A stretch of 64,000 nucleotides of DNA from Atherinomorus stipes (GCA_023101725.1 JALJCO010001026.1:279001-343000); one strand, 5' to 3'. Counted from the stretch's first letter, positions 45,631-57,027 are shown. Notes: generated by a model not told the origin, from the letters alone. Numbers and translations are program-made.

Positions 45631-47861
45631 GGGGATTATCACGCTTACCGGAAGTTCCCGGATTTTGGACACTTCCTCTTCCGGGCCATGTTAACGACAG
45701 CCGTTCCTGCTCTGTTATACTGTTTAAATCGGATAAACTCCAAACATACTTAAGTTTTCATTCTAGACTGAAGTGATACTGGATCAAAAGCTGGATCAAT
45801 CGATTCGCCGCGGTGAAGGGCCGAACTTTATAATAAAACACACGTTTGTTTGTCGCCGTGGGGCACAACACCGCACCACACCGGCACTTCACAGCATGCT
45901 ATCATTAGCCAGCTAACGTTTACTGATGTGCTTAACATTGTGCGTCTTAAAACACACAAACATCTGAAAATCGGGTCTGTACCTCCCCGTTTCCAGTGGA
46001 ACAACTGGGGACTGCCAAGAAAGGAGACGCTTTCAGATGCTTGTGTGTTTTCAGCAACCTGATCTCACAAAAATACGGAAATGAGCACGAACGGTTTTAC
46101 TCATATACGTGTCCCCGACACGTAACTGCTTCAAATTACGTGTCACTGACACGTAAAGCTGCGCAATGTTAAGTCAATGGGGATGCTTTTCGTGTCCCCA
46201 GACACGAATTTTTCAGCTTCAAATTACGTGCTGATGACACGTAAAACTGTGCAACATAAAATCAACAAGTCCTCCAAAAAAATCACACCCATATTAGGTC
46301 GTTTGTGCACAAAAATACGGACTATATTACGTTTTCAACATCCACTCATTTTATATATGCAATCCACAGTTTTTCTCATTTTGACGGAGCCTAAATCCTT
46401 TTAGGTTTTTGGCTTTATGCTGCCTGGAGAAACCTGGAATCGATCTCCACAACTTCTGCATGACAGACACCTGCTCTGTGTCCTACTCTATACTTGAGAG
46501 CTGCTGTCATGCAACTTGGCTCATGACAAGCGCAGGAAATAATTGAGATGATGCTGCGGAATAAATGCCTGTAACAGTTGCATTACAGCAGACTGCATGA
46601 CTGCAACTGTTACAGGCATTTATTCCGCGCATCATCTCAATTATTTCATGCGCTGTCATTCAGCTTTGCAAACGTCATGAGCCAAGTTGCATGACAGCAG
46701 CTCTCGAAGTATAGAGTAGGACACAGAGCAGGTGTCTGTCATGCAGAAGTTGTGGAGATCGATTCCAGGTTTCTCCAGGCAGCATAAAGCCAAAAAACCT
46801 AAAAGGATTTAGGCTCTGTCAAAATGAGAAAAACTGTGGATTGCATATATAAAATGAGTGGATGTTGAAAACGTAATATAGTCCGTATTTTTGTGCACAA
46901 ACAACCTAATATGGGTGTGATTTTTTGGAGGACTTGTTGATTTTACGTTGCACAGTTTTACGTGTCATCAGCACGTAATTTGAAGCTGAAAAATTCGTGT
47001 CTGGGGACACGAAAAGCATCCCCATTGACTTAACATTGCGCAGCTTTACGTGTCAGTGACACGTAATTTGAAGCAGTTGCGTGTCGGGGACACGTATATG
47101 AGTAAAACCGTTCGTGCTCATTTCACGTATTTTTGTGAGATCAGGTTGGTTTTCAGCCACACAAAGTTAGGCACGTCATCGAGCTGGCTAATGCTTACAG
47201 GCTAACACGACTGTATAGTCTGCCGGCCACAAACAAAGGTGTGTCGTTTTATTATAAAGTTCGGTCCTTCACCGCGGCGAATCGGTCGTTTTGATCCACT
47301 TCTTCCTTAGCATCACTTCAGTCTGGAATGAAAACTTGGCATTGGCGTTTATCCGATTTACAAAGTTTAACAGAGTAGTAGCTGGCAGACTACTGTTAGC
47401 AGGTTAGCATTAGCCAGCTTGATAACGTGTCTAACTTTGTGCGGCTGAAAACACACAAGCATCTGAAAGCGTCTCCTTTCTTGGCAGTCCCCAGTTGTTC
47501 CACTGGAAACGGGGGGGTACAGACCCGATTTTCAGATGTATGTGTGTTTTAAGACGCACAAAGTTAAGCACGTCGGTAAACGCTAGCTGGCTAATGCTAG
47601 CATGCCGGTGTTGTGCCCCACCGGCTGCAAACAAACATGCTACGTTGTTTTATTATAAAGTTCGGCCCTTCACTCTGGAGAATCGCTTTGATCCACTTCT
47701 TCCTTAGTATCACTTCAGTCTGGAATCCATGAAAATTTAAGTAGGGTTGGCGTTTATTCACGTTATCTACGAAGTAAAGCAGGGACATTGAACTGGACCG
47801 GAAGTGGGCCGTCTAACTGTTTAAAACCGGAAGTTCGGAACACGGAAGTGTGATAATCCCC
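45631..47861. mobile_element. Fold-back element with outer inverted arms
   Basis: The outer ends are TA|GGGGATTATCACGCTT and, inverted, TA|GGGGATTATCACACTT. The left and right arms are long inverted copies: GTTTCCAGTGGAACAACTGG (45989) against CCAGTTGTTCCACTGGAAAC (47490), and CGAACTTTATAATAAAAC against GTTTTATTATAAAGTTCG at 47243 and again at 47650. The middle has been duplicated, so the arm sequence occurs three times. A second palindrome (46055-47148) is inserted in the left part. There is no open frame of significance. The class is not assigned; TA flanks are seen. Confidence 0.85.
46055..47148. mobile_element. 1.1-kb near-perfect palindromic element
   Basis: Begins CAACCTGATCTCAC and ends GTGAGATCAGGTTG. 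The whole sequence is an inverted repeat with arms of about 530 and 547 bases around a 19-base loop (46583-46601). Differences are few, the largest being about 18 extra bases in the right arm near 46662-46680. The flanks are a perfect 8-bp duplication, GTTTTCAG (46047-46054 and 47149-47156). An uninserted relative of the site is at 47445-47452 (CTGAAAAC). The 8-bp target fits hAT-type mobilisation. No coding capacity. Confidence 0.96.
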
Positions 47862-48599
47862 TATATTGGCGATTACAGCAGGGTCTCCGGAGAGAAAGAA
47901 ACTAAGAGGATTTATAACAAGAATCTGTTTCTGAGGGACTGAGCGAAGAGAAGTTTGGAAGAAACCCCTGTCCAATTTCTATTTTTTGGAGAGTTTTACC
48001 AACGTAGTTGCTGCTCTATCCACATGTTTTATTTTTTTACCTGACTGATTGCCAAATGAACTGTCAAATCACGTTTTTTGATTAAGCTGAGCTGTTTTTT
48101 CCTCTTCACCCCTGCCAAAGCGTCAATAAATTTAACCTGCATGAAGAATTTTGGTCATCATGTCACCCATAAGGTTCTTAGCTTGCAGCTCTACCTGGTG
48201 GAAGGGTGTGGTCATAATAAGTAAAACATCTCAGAAGTCCTAAAGGGTTAGTCCATCCCAATAAACATGCCCTAATACTTTTTTTTATCTTTTTATTATT
48301 TCTTCGGTCAAATTCATTCATTTGAAGATACACAACACATTTTTCACTGAAGTTAACATAACCGAAAGGGTTTAGGCTGAAGTTCTGAACTTATAATTGC
48401 CTAACCCTATTTACAATTATGACATTTTGTCAACTACGACAGAACCAAAGAAATATACTATAATATACTAGCAAAGATTGCTACAAAGGATGAAACTTCC
48501 GATGACAAATAAGAAACAAAAACGCAAAAAAAGAAACAAACAACAACAACAAATATTTCACCCAAGAGACAAATAACATAACCATAATATTCCAAAGGT
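47862..48599. other. No gene recognised
   Basis: AT-rich sequence without recognised elements. Confidence 0.35.
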
Positions 48600-48913
48600 A
48601 TTGTTTCCATTATTATCATTATTATTATTATCATCACAAGCATCAGTATCATTACCATCATTGTCAACATCATCACTATCACCATCAACATCCTTATTAT
48701 CATCATTATGAATCCCCTGATTGAAGTGTTTTATAATTTTCTATGACTTTTAATTTATAGATTTTTAAAAATATATTTATTGTTCTGGAGGCCTTAAGTT
48801 GATTGTCTAAACTGTTCCATATATTAACTCCTCTGATAGATACACACCTACTTTTTAGGCTAGTCCTAACCGTAGGTATGTTAAAGATATTTGATCCTCT
48901 GAGATTATACCAG

Positions 48914-50226
48914 GGGCCTGTACGACGAAGCCGGATTAACATGCCCGGGATTTCTCTCTGTTACCTGGTTGACTTAACCAGACATCTGCGGTCTTGATAA
49001 ACGGTACTACGAAGCTGGTTATCAACTCGGTAATTCAACCCAGGGTTTTCCAATCTTAATCAGTGTGCGCTCACTTAAAAGGGGCGGTATTGGAAGCATC
49101 TGACCAATTGCAGACATGGAGAAATAGAGAGCGACATATTTCACCATGGAGGAGCAGACGATGATACTTAAGAAATATGTAGAATTCAGGATCATCATTC
49201 AGGCCAGAAGCAACACGGTTGCTGCAGCAAAAACCAGGAAGGAATGCTGGCAGAAAATTGCAGACTCTGTTAATGCGTAAGTCCGTGTGATTGTACAATC
49301 ACAAAACAATATCGGACTCTGATCATTTAGTGTCACTTAATCACACTACAGCGCTTCCTCTGTGGATTTCCTTCTCATACTGTACATATAGCCTAGATAT
49401 TTCCAGGCTTAGGCTCATGCACTCATTGTAACGGTGTGGATGGGTGTGCACTCCATAAATTCATGATTTCTGCATGTGTGACCTCTTTACCATATTATTT
49501 CAGATGCAACCCCAGCGGATCAACATGATCATGAGAACAAATACAAGAATGTAATCAGCGTCGCCAACGGTGTGCAAGAAATTACCATTGAATGAATGAA
49601 TGAATGATTTTATTGAGTGGGATTTGAACACTGTGCACAATTTGGCTACAAAAATTTAACTATTCAGCTGCATCAGTACAGCTCTAATATTTGTTTTCAC
49701 TCGAGGTGAGGCGTTGGTTTATATTAAAATTAATTTATTGAGTCTATTAACCTGAATAAAACGTCAGTGCGATGCAGAGCATCTGTGGTGTTTTCGGTGC
49801 GGCTGCGATGCGTTACATTTGTGATGTTCGGCTTCAACAGCTGACAGATGTAATGGAGTCCAGCAGAGGAAAACCTATATCTTTCATATAAAGTGTCATG
49901 TGGCAAATCAAAAGGGTTGCACCATCTCTGAATATTCTCTCTCTTCTAAGAGTTCCTCTCATGATCTGCGCACCAGCTTCGACTAGTAAAAGTGGGCAGG
50001 CCATTTTCCAAGAGCGCTAATTGGTCAGGGGGGGGGGGGTGGTGCTTATATACTCTGTGATCTCTTATCCAGAACTTAACCTGGTCCGGACCAGGTTAGG
50101 CGTTCAGCATAAGTTACCGGGGAGATATATCCCGATCAGAAGTGAACCAGCGTCATAGGACGAAAAACCCAGGGTTAACCCTGAAGTTACCTCGATGAGA
50201 GAAAATCCGGCTTCGTCTACAGGCCC
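48914..50226 (+). mobile_element. Harbinger-type transposon remnant
   Basis: The ends GGGCCTGTACGACGAAGCCGG and, inverted, GGGCCTGTAGACGAAGCCGG form the terminal repeats, with GAGAGAAA further in. The flank is CAG on both sides (48911-48913 and 50227-50229), the 3-bp target usual for PIF-Harbinger; the palindromic context would also allow a 5-bp CCAGG. It retains part of the accessory Myb/SANT-like gene but no nuclease gene. A G run lies at 50029-50039. Confidence 0.93.
49146..49570 (+). pseudogene. Harbinger Myb/SANT-like DNA-binding protein, two-exon remnant
   Basis: By family knowledge, Harbinger elements need a second protein with a Myb/SANT-like (trihelix) domain that helps the nuclease enter the nucleus and bind DNA. 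The ATG at 49146 is in a good context (CACCATGG). Exon 1 encodes MEEQTMILKKYVEFRIIIQA, SNTVAAAKTRKECW and QKIADSVNA. The donor GTAAGT is at 49277, a 227-base intron ends in TTATTTCAG (49503), and exon 2 continues in phase as CNPSG. A TGA follows two codons later. A shifted frame then gives NKYKNVISVAN, the expected next motif. This is a decayed copy with splice sites intact. Confidence 0.88.
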
Positions 50227-51306
50227 CAGGACTGTCTTTGTATAAACATCTTTTGAATAAGATGCGGAAGCAAGTGGTTGTGAGCTTTATACATCACAGC
50301 TGCTGTATAAAGATCAACAAGGTCATTTAATTTTAAAGTAACATATTTAATGAAAAGTGGGTTTGTTGGAGCATTGTATTCAGCCTGGTCAATAATTCTG
50401 AGAGCTTTCTTTTGTAAAACATAGACAGGTTGTATATTTGTAAGTATTTCCCCATAGTTCAACACAATAAGTAATGTGTGGAAGAATGAGAGAAGAGTAC
50501 AACATAAGCAAAGATTTTTTATCCCAAAAAATCTTGATTTTATATAGAATTGCTATAAGTTTAGGTATTTTAATTCGTAAAGTATATGAGATTTCCAGTT
50601 TAACTTATCATCAATATTAATTCCAAGGAATTTTATGACATGCACTTTTTCAATTACTACCTCATCAATTTTTAGTTGACATTGCTTTAATTTCCTATTT
50701 CCAAAAATAATATATTTAGTTTTATTTAAATTTATTGATAATTTATTTATATCAAACCATTTCTTAACTACTTGGAGCTCAGCTTCTACTACACCCAGAA
50801 GCTCGTCCATATGTAGTCCAGAACAAAATAAACTGGTATCATCAGCAAATAGAATGCACTGCAAATTTTTTTAGGACAACATCTATATCATTCATATACA
50901 CAATAAACAATTTTGGTCCCAGGACAGAACCTTGTGGGACACCGTGAGTAATTTTCTGTTTCACAGAATTCGTATTATTCATATGTACATACTGATCTCT
51001 ATCACTAAGATAGCTTTTACTCAATACTCAATACTGTTCCTGAGTATTAAAATTATCTGGATTGGAACAAATGAGTAAGATGTTTAAGGATGCAGCTGTC
51101 GACGAGTGGGTGTGGGTAGAATGTATGACCCAGGGCAGGTTGTTCCCCTGAGGTTACGCGAGCTGAAGCAGGGCAGGCCCCATACAATGATGGTAGTGAG
51201 TGGTCCAGACTAGTGTTTCCCACCACCAGCTAAGCACCCCGTTACTGGAGAGCTGGTTCCCGGTTTTTAACCGAACAAAAACAGAGGGTCTTAGACACCA
51301 TCCATG

Positions 51307-51541
51307 CTCCATCCATCCATCCATCCATCCATCCATCCATCCATCCATCCATCCATCCATCCATTCAGCCATCCATGCTCCATCCATCCATTCATCCATC
51401 CATCCATGCATCCATCCATCCATCCATCCATCCATCCATCCATCCATCCATCCATCCATCCATCCATCCATCCATCCATCTATTCAGCCATCCATGCTCC
51501 ATCCATCTATTCATCCATCCATGCATCATCCATCCATCCAT

Positions 51542-51573
<32 letters not shown>

Positions 51574-51801
51574 TCAGCCATCCATGCTCCATCCATCTAT
51601 TCATCCATCCATGCTTCATCCATGCATCCATCACCCCCCCCCCATCCATCCATCCATCCATCCATCCATCCATCCATCCATCCATCCATCCATCATCCCC
51701 CCATTCATTCATCCATCCATCCATCCATTCACGCTTCATCCATCCATCCATCATCCCCCCCCCATCCATCCATCCATCCATCCATCCATCCATCCATCCA
51801 T
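51307..51801. repeat. (CCAT)n microsatellite, about 500 bp
   Basis: Tetranucleotide CCAT array broken by TTCAGCCATCCATGCTCCAT blocks that themselves recur four times or so (about 51364, 51483, 51570), by CATTCATCCATCCATGC variants, and by C runs at 51633 and 51755. The recurring interruptions show larger duplications within the array. The HPSI-rich and DGWM-rich frames across it are not genes. Confidence 0.97.
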
Positions 51802-52463
51802 CCGGTAAACAGAATGTTTATCAGAGGTAATAATAATAACAGCGGTGGATTCAGTTAATGAGAGAGCTGTAAGTGTGGTTGTTGTTGTTTCTGAAATTGT
51901 TGATTACTATTATTTTAGATGACACCTTTCTAATGAACATCTGCTCAGTGTTTGTGAAGTGTCGGTGTGTGTGTGTGTGTGTGTGCGTGGTGTGTGTGTG
52001 TGTGTGTGTGCATGTGTTGGTACTGCAGTGATGCTTGGTGAGGGTCAGTGATTCTGCTGCTGTATTAAAGATGCTGTGATCATTCTGCTTGTTTATCATG
52101 TTTAATTGTCTTTCAGTTTCTACAGGTAGGCAGGTGTGGGAGAGTGTGTGTGTGTGTGTGTGTTGTGTGTGTGTGTGGTCTGCCTGGTTGTTCTTTTCTA
52201 TCTTTAATGAGAGCCAGACTTTGCTGTTATTTTCCTCAGTGCTCACACATTTCTAATCACCAGCTGCTCTATGTGTGAGAGCATGAGCTGCACACACACA
52301 CACGCACACACACGATATATTTTTGGCTAACTTCATACTCCTCCTGTCTTTCTACATCCAAACTCACACATGAAAACAAACCCTGAAGCATCAGCCTGAT
52401 GATGGTGGACCAGACTTTGTTTTCCCTGCTCTCAGATGAGTTCCCTTCCCTTTACTACAGTTG
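51802..52463. other. No gene recognised; GT microsatellites
   Basis: GT arrays at 51964-52010 and 52146-52178 and a CA run at 52292-52312. Otherwise anonymous. Confidence 0.45.
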
Positions 52464-52471
52464 ATGTAGGC

Positions 52472-52908
52472 CAGTGTTTCTCAATTCCAGTCCTCAGGAC
52501 CCGCTGCCCTGCATAACTTCTAGGCAACCCTGCTTTCACACACCTGAATCAAATGAATGGCTCGTTAACACACTGCAAAGAGCTTGATGAGGAAGTTCAT
52601 TCATCTGAATCAGGCGGGTGATTTGGGGGGGGGTCTGGGCTGCCTTGCCGCTGAAGTCGGGCTGTATCCAGCCGGATGGGGGGGATGGGGGTCAGCGGTT
52701 GGGGCTGCTCTGCGGCGGTGGGCCGCTCGCTGGTAGGGCCCTGACCGGTTGCTGTCAGCCGGTGCTGGGTGGCCGGGGCCATCCCGGGGGGTGGCCCCTG
52801 CCTCCTGGGCTGGGGGGTCCGGCTCGGTGCTGGGACGCGCCTCCTCTGGTTTGGGCCGGTCCTCACATCCTGGTGTCTAGTCTCTGCACCGGGGCCGGGG
52901 CGCCTCTG

Positions 52909-52950
<42 letters not shown>

Positions 52951-53726
52951 CAGTAAGTGTGTATGTGTGGGGTGGGGGTTGCGGGGTGGCCGGGTCTTTT
53001 CCGGGTGCCTGTCCTGCCCGGCCATGTGTCAGGTGGGACTGACCTGCACGAATGAACTCGTGCGGGTTGGTATCGCCTGGTTTGGGGGCTGGGTGGGGTG
53101 GACTTGTGGTGCGGGGGAGGGTTGGTGACCCCGTGGTCCCCATCCATGGTGTATGTGGGTGGGTGTATGACTGGAGGGGGTGGAGTGCAGGGGGATGTGT
53201 GTATGGTTGTTTGTGGGACTGTATGGAGGAGAGGGGTGGGTGAAGGTGCATGGAAGATGAATGTCGAGTGTGGGAGGAGGAGTGCATTGGTGGAGTTTGT
53301 GTGTATCGGGTTGGAGAGGTTTGGGTGTGGTGCGGGGATGGATCTGTGAGGGGGTGGGATGCAGGGCAACTGAGTGAATGAGGGTGGGGTTTCAGAGGGT
53401 GGAGGGGTGGGGGTTCTGGCGGGGTTGGAGGATTGTGTATGTCACGGCCGGGGTGGGGGTGCAGGCTTGGGTAAAGAGTTGGCGGGCTTGGGGACCAGGG
53501 GGGCGGATGGGCGGGGACTAGCTGGCTATGTAGGAGGGGTGGGAGGAGGATGGGGATGGGATAGGGGAGTGTTGATGGGGGTAAAGTTGTGGGTTGATTG
53601 GAGTAGGGTGTGGGGGTGATAGGATAGAATGGGGAAGGGGAAAAAAAGAATCAGGTGTGTTGAAGTAGGAACACATCGAAGCTATGCAGGGCAGCGGGCC
53701 CTGAGGACTGGAACTGAGAAAGACTG
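52472..53726. mobile_element. Non-autonomous hAT-type element, host of an insertion
   Basis: The ends are CAGTGTTTCTCAATTCCAGT and, inverted, CAGTCTTTCTCAGTTCCAGT, continuing into CCTCAGGACCC / CCTCAGGGCCC. Perfect 8-bp target duplication ATGTAGGC (52464-52471 and 53727-53734). The true element is only about 215 bases; the rest is the G-rich insert at 52615-53647. A diverged relative lies near 57330-57450. Confidence 0.93.
52615..53647 (+). mobile_element. G-rich retroposed insert of unknown origin
   Basis: Starts immediately after GAATCAGG (52607-52614) and ends with an A run (53641-53647) followed by a second GAATCAGG (53648-53655). That is the form of a retroposed RNA: poly(A) tail and target duplication. 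The body is very rich in G and T on the plus strand (CGGGGCCGGGGCGCC, GGGTGGGGTGGACTTG) and includes a GT array at 52913-52946. Minus-strand proline-rich frames are compositional. I do not recognise the source transcript; it could be a GC-rich LINE untranslated region or another RNA. Confidence 0.75.
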
Positions 53727-53759
53727 ATGTAGGCTGAGGCTGCTGGGGACGTCCCATGA

Positions 53760-54811
53760 TGCACTGGGGCCAAGGTTGCTGCAAAAGGGCCAAGGCTGCT
53801 GGGAACACAGATATCTTCCCTGCTATACTGGTGTAATGAAACATATACAGCCAGGTGGAAAGAACTGGAATCCAGTCTGACAAACGAGTTCCCCATCCAA
53901 GCTGCAATTGCAGATCAGGGTTTAATTGGATAAACTTGGATAAGTTGGGGAACCCATAGGTTGACCCTCACACTTCAGGTATGGCAGAGAGTGATTAACC
54001 CCTGTGAGATGCTAAAAATGTTGAGAATTTCCAGTTGGTTTGCTTTTGATTCTAACTTTACTCCTAACAGACATGACCCTAACTTTAGACTAAGGATATC
54101 TTTTGGTCTCACAACATTTCTCTCGCTTACTCAAAATCACATTGTACACAGTTTTGAGACCTTGCTGGATAAATATAGCCTATCACAAAACGATTGTCAT
54201 AGATACCTTTAAATGCGATTATATATCAATCATGAATGTAAGCTGTCAGATCTTGCAGATGCTGAATTCCGTTTCTACCTCATCTTGAAAAATGCCACAA
54301 CCATGACCCCTTCTAAATCCATTGCAAAACTATACAAAGCGATCTCCTGCACCAGTGTTAATAATACAATATACATTAAAGATAAATGGGAAAAGGAATC
54401 GGGAATCAATATTTCTCTGGAGGCATGGCATAACATCTGGTCCTCCCAGTGGTCAACATCCAGCTCCATGAGCTGGAGAGAGCATTGCTGGCTGAATATT
54501 ATTAGATATTTTAGGGCACCGTACAGCCTAATTTATAGTCGTCTGTAAAGTACTCTAAGTAGGTTACAGAGAGTCCTCTACATCGACGGAGAGCCTGTGG
54601 GAGAGCCTCTCCTTCATCTCTCTCTTTTTTTTCTTTTTTCTTTCTACTTGTCCTGGCCGAAGAAGGACCAGCGAGGTCCAAGTCCCCGGCGCGTTCCTCT
54701 CCACCCCACCCATCCCCCATCCCCCGGACGCAGCAGGCCAGGCATCCCCTGAGCCAGCACATCCCCCGCAATGCAGCCGGCCATAACCACTAGGGTGTGA
54801 AGCAGCCACTA

Positions 54812-54842
<31 letters not shown>

Positions 54843-56800
54843 ACACTCCGGGGGGGTGGGGTAGAAAAGGACCCTGCCCCCCCCCCCCCCTCCCCGCTCA
54901 TGACTGTGTGTAAGATGTGTGTTGTTTGTAGTCAAAACTGAGAGGCAGTGCCAAGTCATGTCGGGAGTGGGGTCGCGTAGGGGGTATGACCACCCAACTG
55001 GCCCCCATCCTTCCACACGCTATATGGCCCGCCTCTCAGAAGTAGTTGTGAGCTGTTGTTATTTTATGTGTTTAGGTGTCTAAGTGTGGTTAAAACTGGG
55101 GAGCAGGCTTTCTCTAGATGCGGCAAACAAAGGCACTTTGGTGCCCCCCTCACCACGCCCGCTTGACACGCGCCCTCCCCAAGACCCTATGTGTGTGTGT
55201 GAGGTAGAGCAGAGGGGGAGAGAGGTCTTGGGAAGGGAGACCAGGGGGGTATGAATTCCCCTCTGGAAGATGAGCCGTTACCGGCATTAGGTACCCCTGC
55301 CTCCTGGGAACACCCCAGGGCAGAAGGGGGAAGGCACGGCCGCCCCCACGGCCAGGCGACCGTCATTCACCGCAAAGGGGCCAGCGGCGGCCCCTGGGGG
55401 CACCTGACCACCCCAGGCCAGGGAGGGGGGACAGGGACAGGAGCGAAGGAGGTCAGCGGAGGGGCCAGAGTCCCAGGCCCACCATCCCCAGGTCCTGCAG
55501 ACCCCCCAAGAGGCATGCAGAGCTACCTTTTTTGTTTTTTTCTCTCCTTTGTCTCTGGCTGCACAAAATATTTTTTAAGTGTCCGTCACTCCGTCAAGGG
55601 ACGACGGAGACGGCAAGGGCTGTGATTGGTCTACAACCATGTAAACACTAGCAGTGCCATTTTTAAACCAGCTTACCTACGAAGACATAGATATGAGTCC
55701 AACCAAAGAACGTTTGGCTGAAGAAGTGAGGAAATACCAAAATCACCCCATCGTCGTTATTTTGCATCAAAAGTATCTGTTATTCAGCTGCAGCAACAAC
55801 AACAGTCTTTCTCTCTCGGACTGCATCATATGAGCAGGTCAGTCTTGTGATGTGACCCCTACTTATCGGGCGGGAAATTGCACTGCGTATCCGGCAGCAT
55901 GACGGAGAACTTTGAAGGCTGGAGGGGTCTCCGTCGTTACGCAGTTGGATAGCGCATTATGCAGTCGGAGAAGTATACTGTAGCCTTACCAGGAGAGATA
56001 CAGAGGTACTCATATGTCATGTTGGAGACAGTGTGGTTCATCTCACGCTGATCATTATCACATCTTCTGGGACTGTCCCAGTTTAAAAGCCTTCTGGAGG
56101 GGTATACAGGCCTCCTTGAGCGCAGTCTTCAATACTCAAATCCCTCTGAGTTTTGATGTTCTGTACTTGGGTCTTGTCCCTTTCCTGAGAAGTAGGAGTG
56201 AGATCAAGTTGCTACAGTTACTCCTGGTAGCGAGTTAAAAAAAACAATTTCAAGGAGATAACTATGCCAGACTCAACCTACTCTGGATGACTGGATTGGA
56301 ATAACGTTAGATATATTTAGGATGGAAAACCTTACCTATCAACTAAGAAATCAAAAAGACAAATTTTTTCAAATATGGCACAGGTGGATTTTATTTATAA
56401 CCCCCATGAGAGCAGATTTTATTTGACCTCACTGGTAATTTTTTTTGTGTCTTGTCTATTTAATTTCTAACTGAGTATTGCTGTCTATTTTTTATGAAAT
56501 AGCCAGGCAACCCCCCCCCCCTCTTGTACATAGTTCTACATTAATTGAGCTGTTTAAACGACACTACAGCCCTTGCTCAAGTAGCGCCATTTATAAACCA
56601 GCTAACCTAAGACTAATAGGGATCTGCTTATACAGGGTAAACTGTCTTGCTCTCTACAAGTGAATAAGTTGTATTTACTGTCTCTATTTAAGCCTCAAGT
56701 TCGCTCTGGTCTCAAACAAACCTGGAAGGACTTTATTTTTTCTCTTGTTATTGTCATACTGATGGTTTTTCTCTGTCCATTCCAAATAAAAACATAATAA
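53760..56800 (+). mobile_element. L1-like LINE, 3' half, interrupted
   Basis: Enters near LLYWCNETYTARWKELESSL and continues through MLRISSWFAFDSNFTPNRHD, KDKWEKESGINISLEAW and SSMSWREHCWLNIIRYF. It is interrupted at about 54545-55985. It resumes with CWRQCGSSHADHYHIFWDCP and IPLSFDVLYLGLVP, matching the first L1 copy at 10320-12460. A 3' untranslated region (about 56240-56790) ends in CCATTCCAAATAAAAACAT and a TAA-rich tail. Stops and frameshifts throughout. Confidence 0.87.
54545..55985. other. GC-rich insert within the second L1 copy
   Basis: Unrelated to L1 protein sequence. Contains C and G runs (54813-54830, 54880-54893) and AC and GT runs. A GC-rich block lies at 55250-55520 and a TTTTTTGTTTTTTTCTC tract near 55528-55550. 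A possible smaller element starts near 55583 with CGTCACTCCGTCAAGGGACG. CAGCCTA (54525) and TAGCCTTA (55982) at the edges may be remnants of a target duplication. Probably more than one insertion. Confidence 0.5.
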
Positions 56801-56813
56801 TAATGATAATAAT

Positions 56814-56850
<37 letters not shown>
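56795..56850. repeat. (TAA)n and (TA)n microsatellite at the L1 tail
   Basis: TAATAATGATAATAATAATA followed by about 14 TA units. It sits exactly at the L1 3' end and probably grew from its tail. Confidence 0.9.
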
Positions 56851-56851
<1 letters not shown>

Positions 56852-57027
56852 CTTTTATGGTCCAGTTCGACCACAGTTTTGACCACTTGCATGGAAACTT
56901 TTTTGGTCCAGTGCACTTTTACATACATACTGTACTATACTGGATATATATATACATATACACTGTATTATCAGACATATAATTTACATCCTCAAAGTCA
57001 TCCCAGTAGCCACATGCACTGCTCTGT

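Larger units (their letters stand above)
48706..51024 (-). pseudogene. LINE reverse transcriptase, split and frameshifted
   Basis: First exon-like piece (51024-50553): the conserved block HGVPQGSVLGPKLFIVYMND and the catalytic LFADDTSLF with its aspartate pair. Next come WFDINKLSINLNKTKYIIFG and VIKFLGINIDDKLNWKSHI. Frame shifts occur near 50870 and 50540. The thumb-like part YVLQKKALRIIDQAEYNAPT follows, then QKMFIQRQSW at the Harbinger edge. The protein resumes on the far side as YNLRGSNIFNIPTVRTSLKS and GVNIWNSLDNQLKASR. Removing the Harbinger with one target copy joins the two sides in frame. Confidence 0.9.
48600..51045 (-). mobile_element. Non-LTR LINE, 5'-truncated, split by a Harbinger
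   Basis: On the minus strand the element begins inside the reverse transcriptase (about 51045), is interrupted at 48914-50226, and ends near 48706. A degenerate ATT/ATC-type tail follows (48600-48705). The protein motifs belong to the jockey/CR1/Rex-like group of LINEs. The 5' half and the endonuclease are absent, as is usual for incompletely copied LINEs. Confidence 0.88.

Noticed and set aside
51200..51858. HPSI-rich and DGWM-rich proteins
   Set aside because: Translations of the CCAT microsatellite in both directions.
52597..53369. Proline-rich minus-strand frames
   Set aside because: Caused by the G-rich composition of the retroposed insert; no splice or start context.
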